A stretch of 64,000 bases of DNA, taken from the NCBI RefSeq assembly GCF_018141445.1, contig NZ_CP058649.1:1073001-1137000 (forward strand), read 5' to 3'. Position 1 is the stretch's first letter. Every line of letters begins with the position of its first letter. A model generated the notes under the pieces. The model was not told where the DNA came from, did no database searches, and saw only the letters and a program-made list of their open reading frames with translations. Shown piece by piece: positions 63,819 through 64,000 of the stretch. The stretch is from Vallitalea pronyensis (lineage in GTDB: Bacteria; Bacillota; Clostridia; Lachnospirales; Vallitaleaceae). The position numbers and the translations under genes are program-made.

Positions 63819-64000
63819 ATGGAGTTCAAAAACAGATTAGAGGGAAGGATGCCTAAAATAGGTATTCGACCAACGATTGATGGAAGAAGAAATGGTGTAC
63901 GTGAATCTTTGGAAGACCAGACAATGGGCATGGCCATAAGGGTAAAAGACTTTTTAGAGGCAAACCTTAGACATTCAAATGGTTTACCCGTTAAGTGTGT
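63819..64000 (+). CDS. fucI: L-fucose isomerase, 5' part
   Basis: The first 60 codons are in the window and run off its right end. [20 protein letters not shown] after a short N-terminal extension is the diagnostic start of L-fucose isomerase, which converts L-fucose to L-fuculose. GAGGAGG (63804-63810) precedes ATG 63819. An ATG at 63812 is out of frame and ends quickly. The two palindromes upstream point to LacI-type sugar control. Fucose release from sulfated glycans by the loci in this window would supply the substrate; this link is inference. Confidence 0.93.
   Translation, partial: MEFKNRLEGRMPKIGIRPTIDGRRNGVRESLEDQTMGMAIRVKDFLEANLRHSNGLPVKC

Noticed and set aside
1..64000. CRISPR arrays, rRNA or tRNA genes, insertion sequences with transposase
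   Set aside because: I looked for regularly spaced repeats, tRNA-like cloverleaf ends and transposase motifs and saw none that could be supported.

Overview
The window looks like chromosomal DNA of a free-living anaerobic, polysaccharide-degrading member of the Clostridia. The signs are strong AGGAGG-type ribosome binding sites, AT-rich composition, YesMN/Lpl-type sugar import clusters, Cys-type sulfatases, a clostridial H-NOX chemoreceptor and a class I hybrid-cluster protein. Sulfatases together with a BCCT osmolyte carrier suggest a marine or saline habitat, possibly a Vallitalea-like lineage. That placement is inference.

Layout. 1-2023: 3' end of a BCCT transporter and a type II pantothenate kinase. 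2176-19642: a sulfated-glycan utilisation locus with an overlapping histidine kinase / AraC response regulator / binding-lipoprotein trio, two permeases, a large binding lipoprotein, two GH2 enzymes flanking a URO-D-like protein, and a sulfatase with HEAT-like repeats. 19836-25680: PC4-like DNA-binding protein, a BioB-like radical SAM enzyme, two small unknowns, a NUDIX hydrolase, and a three-gene unit (GH-A-like protein, FadR-type regulator, AEC carrier). 25916-27730: H-NOX chemoreceptor with an apparently O2-competent distal pocket. 28098-33954: thioester-less alpha-2-macroglobulin followed by a MEMO-type lipoprotein. 34088-36565: a small membrane protein that seems to start at AUU, then arsR-acr3-arsC. 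36799-47655: a second sulfated-glycan locus with a membrane AraC sensor, a small secreted protein, a divergent binding lipoprotein, two permeases (the first apparently starting at AUU), GH3 and a sulfatase. 47830-51420: a broken gene, an ABC ATPase relic and two orphan exported proteins in very AT-rich DNA. 51519-59639: a coiled-coil exported protein, a Tyr/Arg-rich miniprotein, and a tandem duplicated module of MacB-like ABC fusion plus helical anchored partner. 59810-64000: vanadium-type haloperoxidase, Hcp, and the start of L-fucose isomerase behind two long palindromic operators.

How it fits together. Both glycan loci pair a membrane sensor (two-component or one-component) with a binding protein and two permeases but carry no ATPase gene, so a shared MsmX-type ATPase elsewhere is expected. 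Both end in a sulfatase that needs formylglycine maturation, and no maturase is present here. The glycosidases and sulfatases lack signal peptides, so imported sulfated oligosaccharides are probably finished inside the cell. Fucose isomerase at the right edge suggests that fucose may be one product. The H-NOX receptor, Hcp, arsenic genes and perhaps the haloperoxidase form a stress and redox component.

Most unusual points: two independent AUU starts with excellent Shine-Dalgarno sites; a roughly 75-nt element shared by the leaders at 987 and 63577; a helically phased operator pair before fucI; the duplicated ABC/partner module; and the pairing of A2M with a MEMO lipoprotein.
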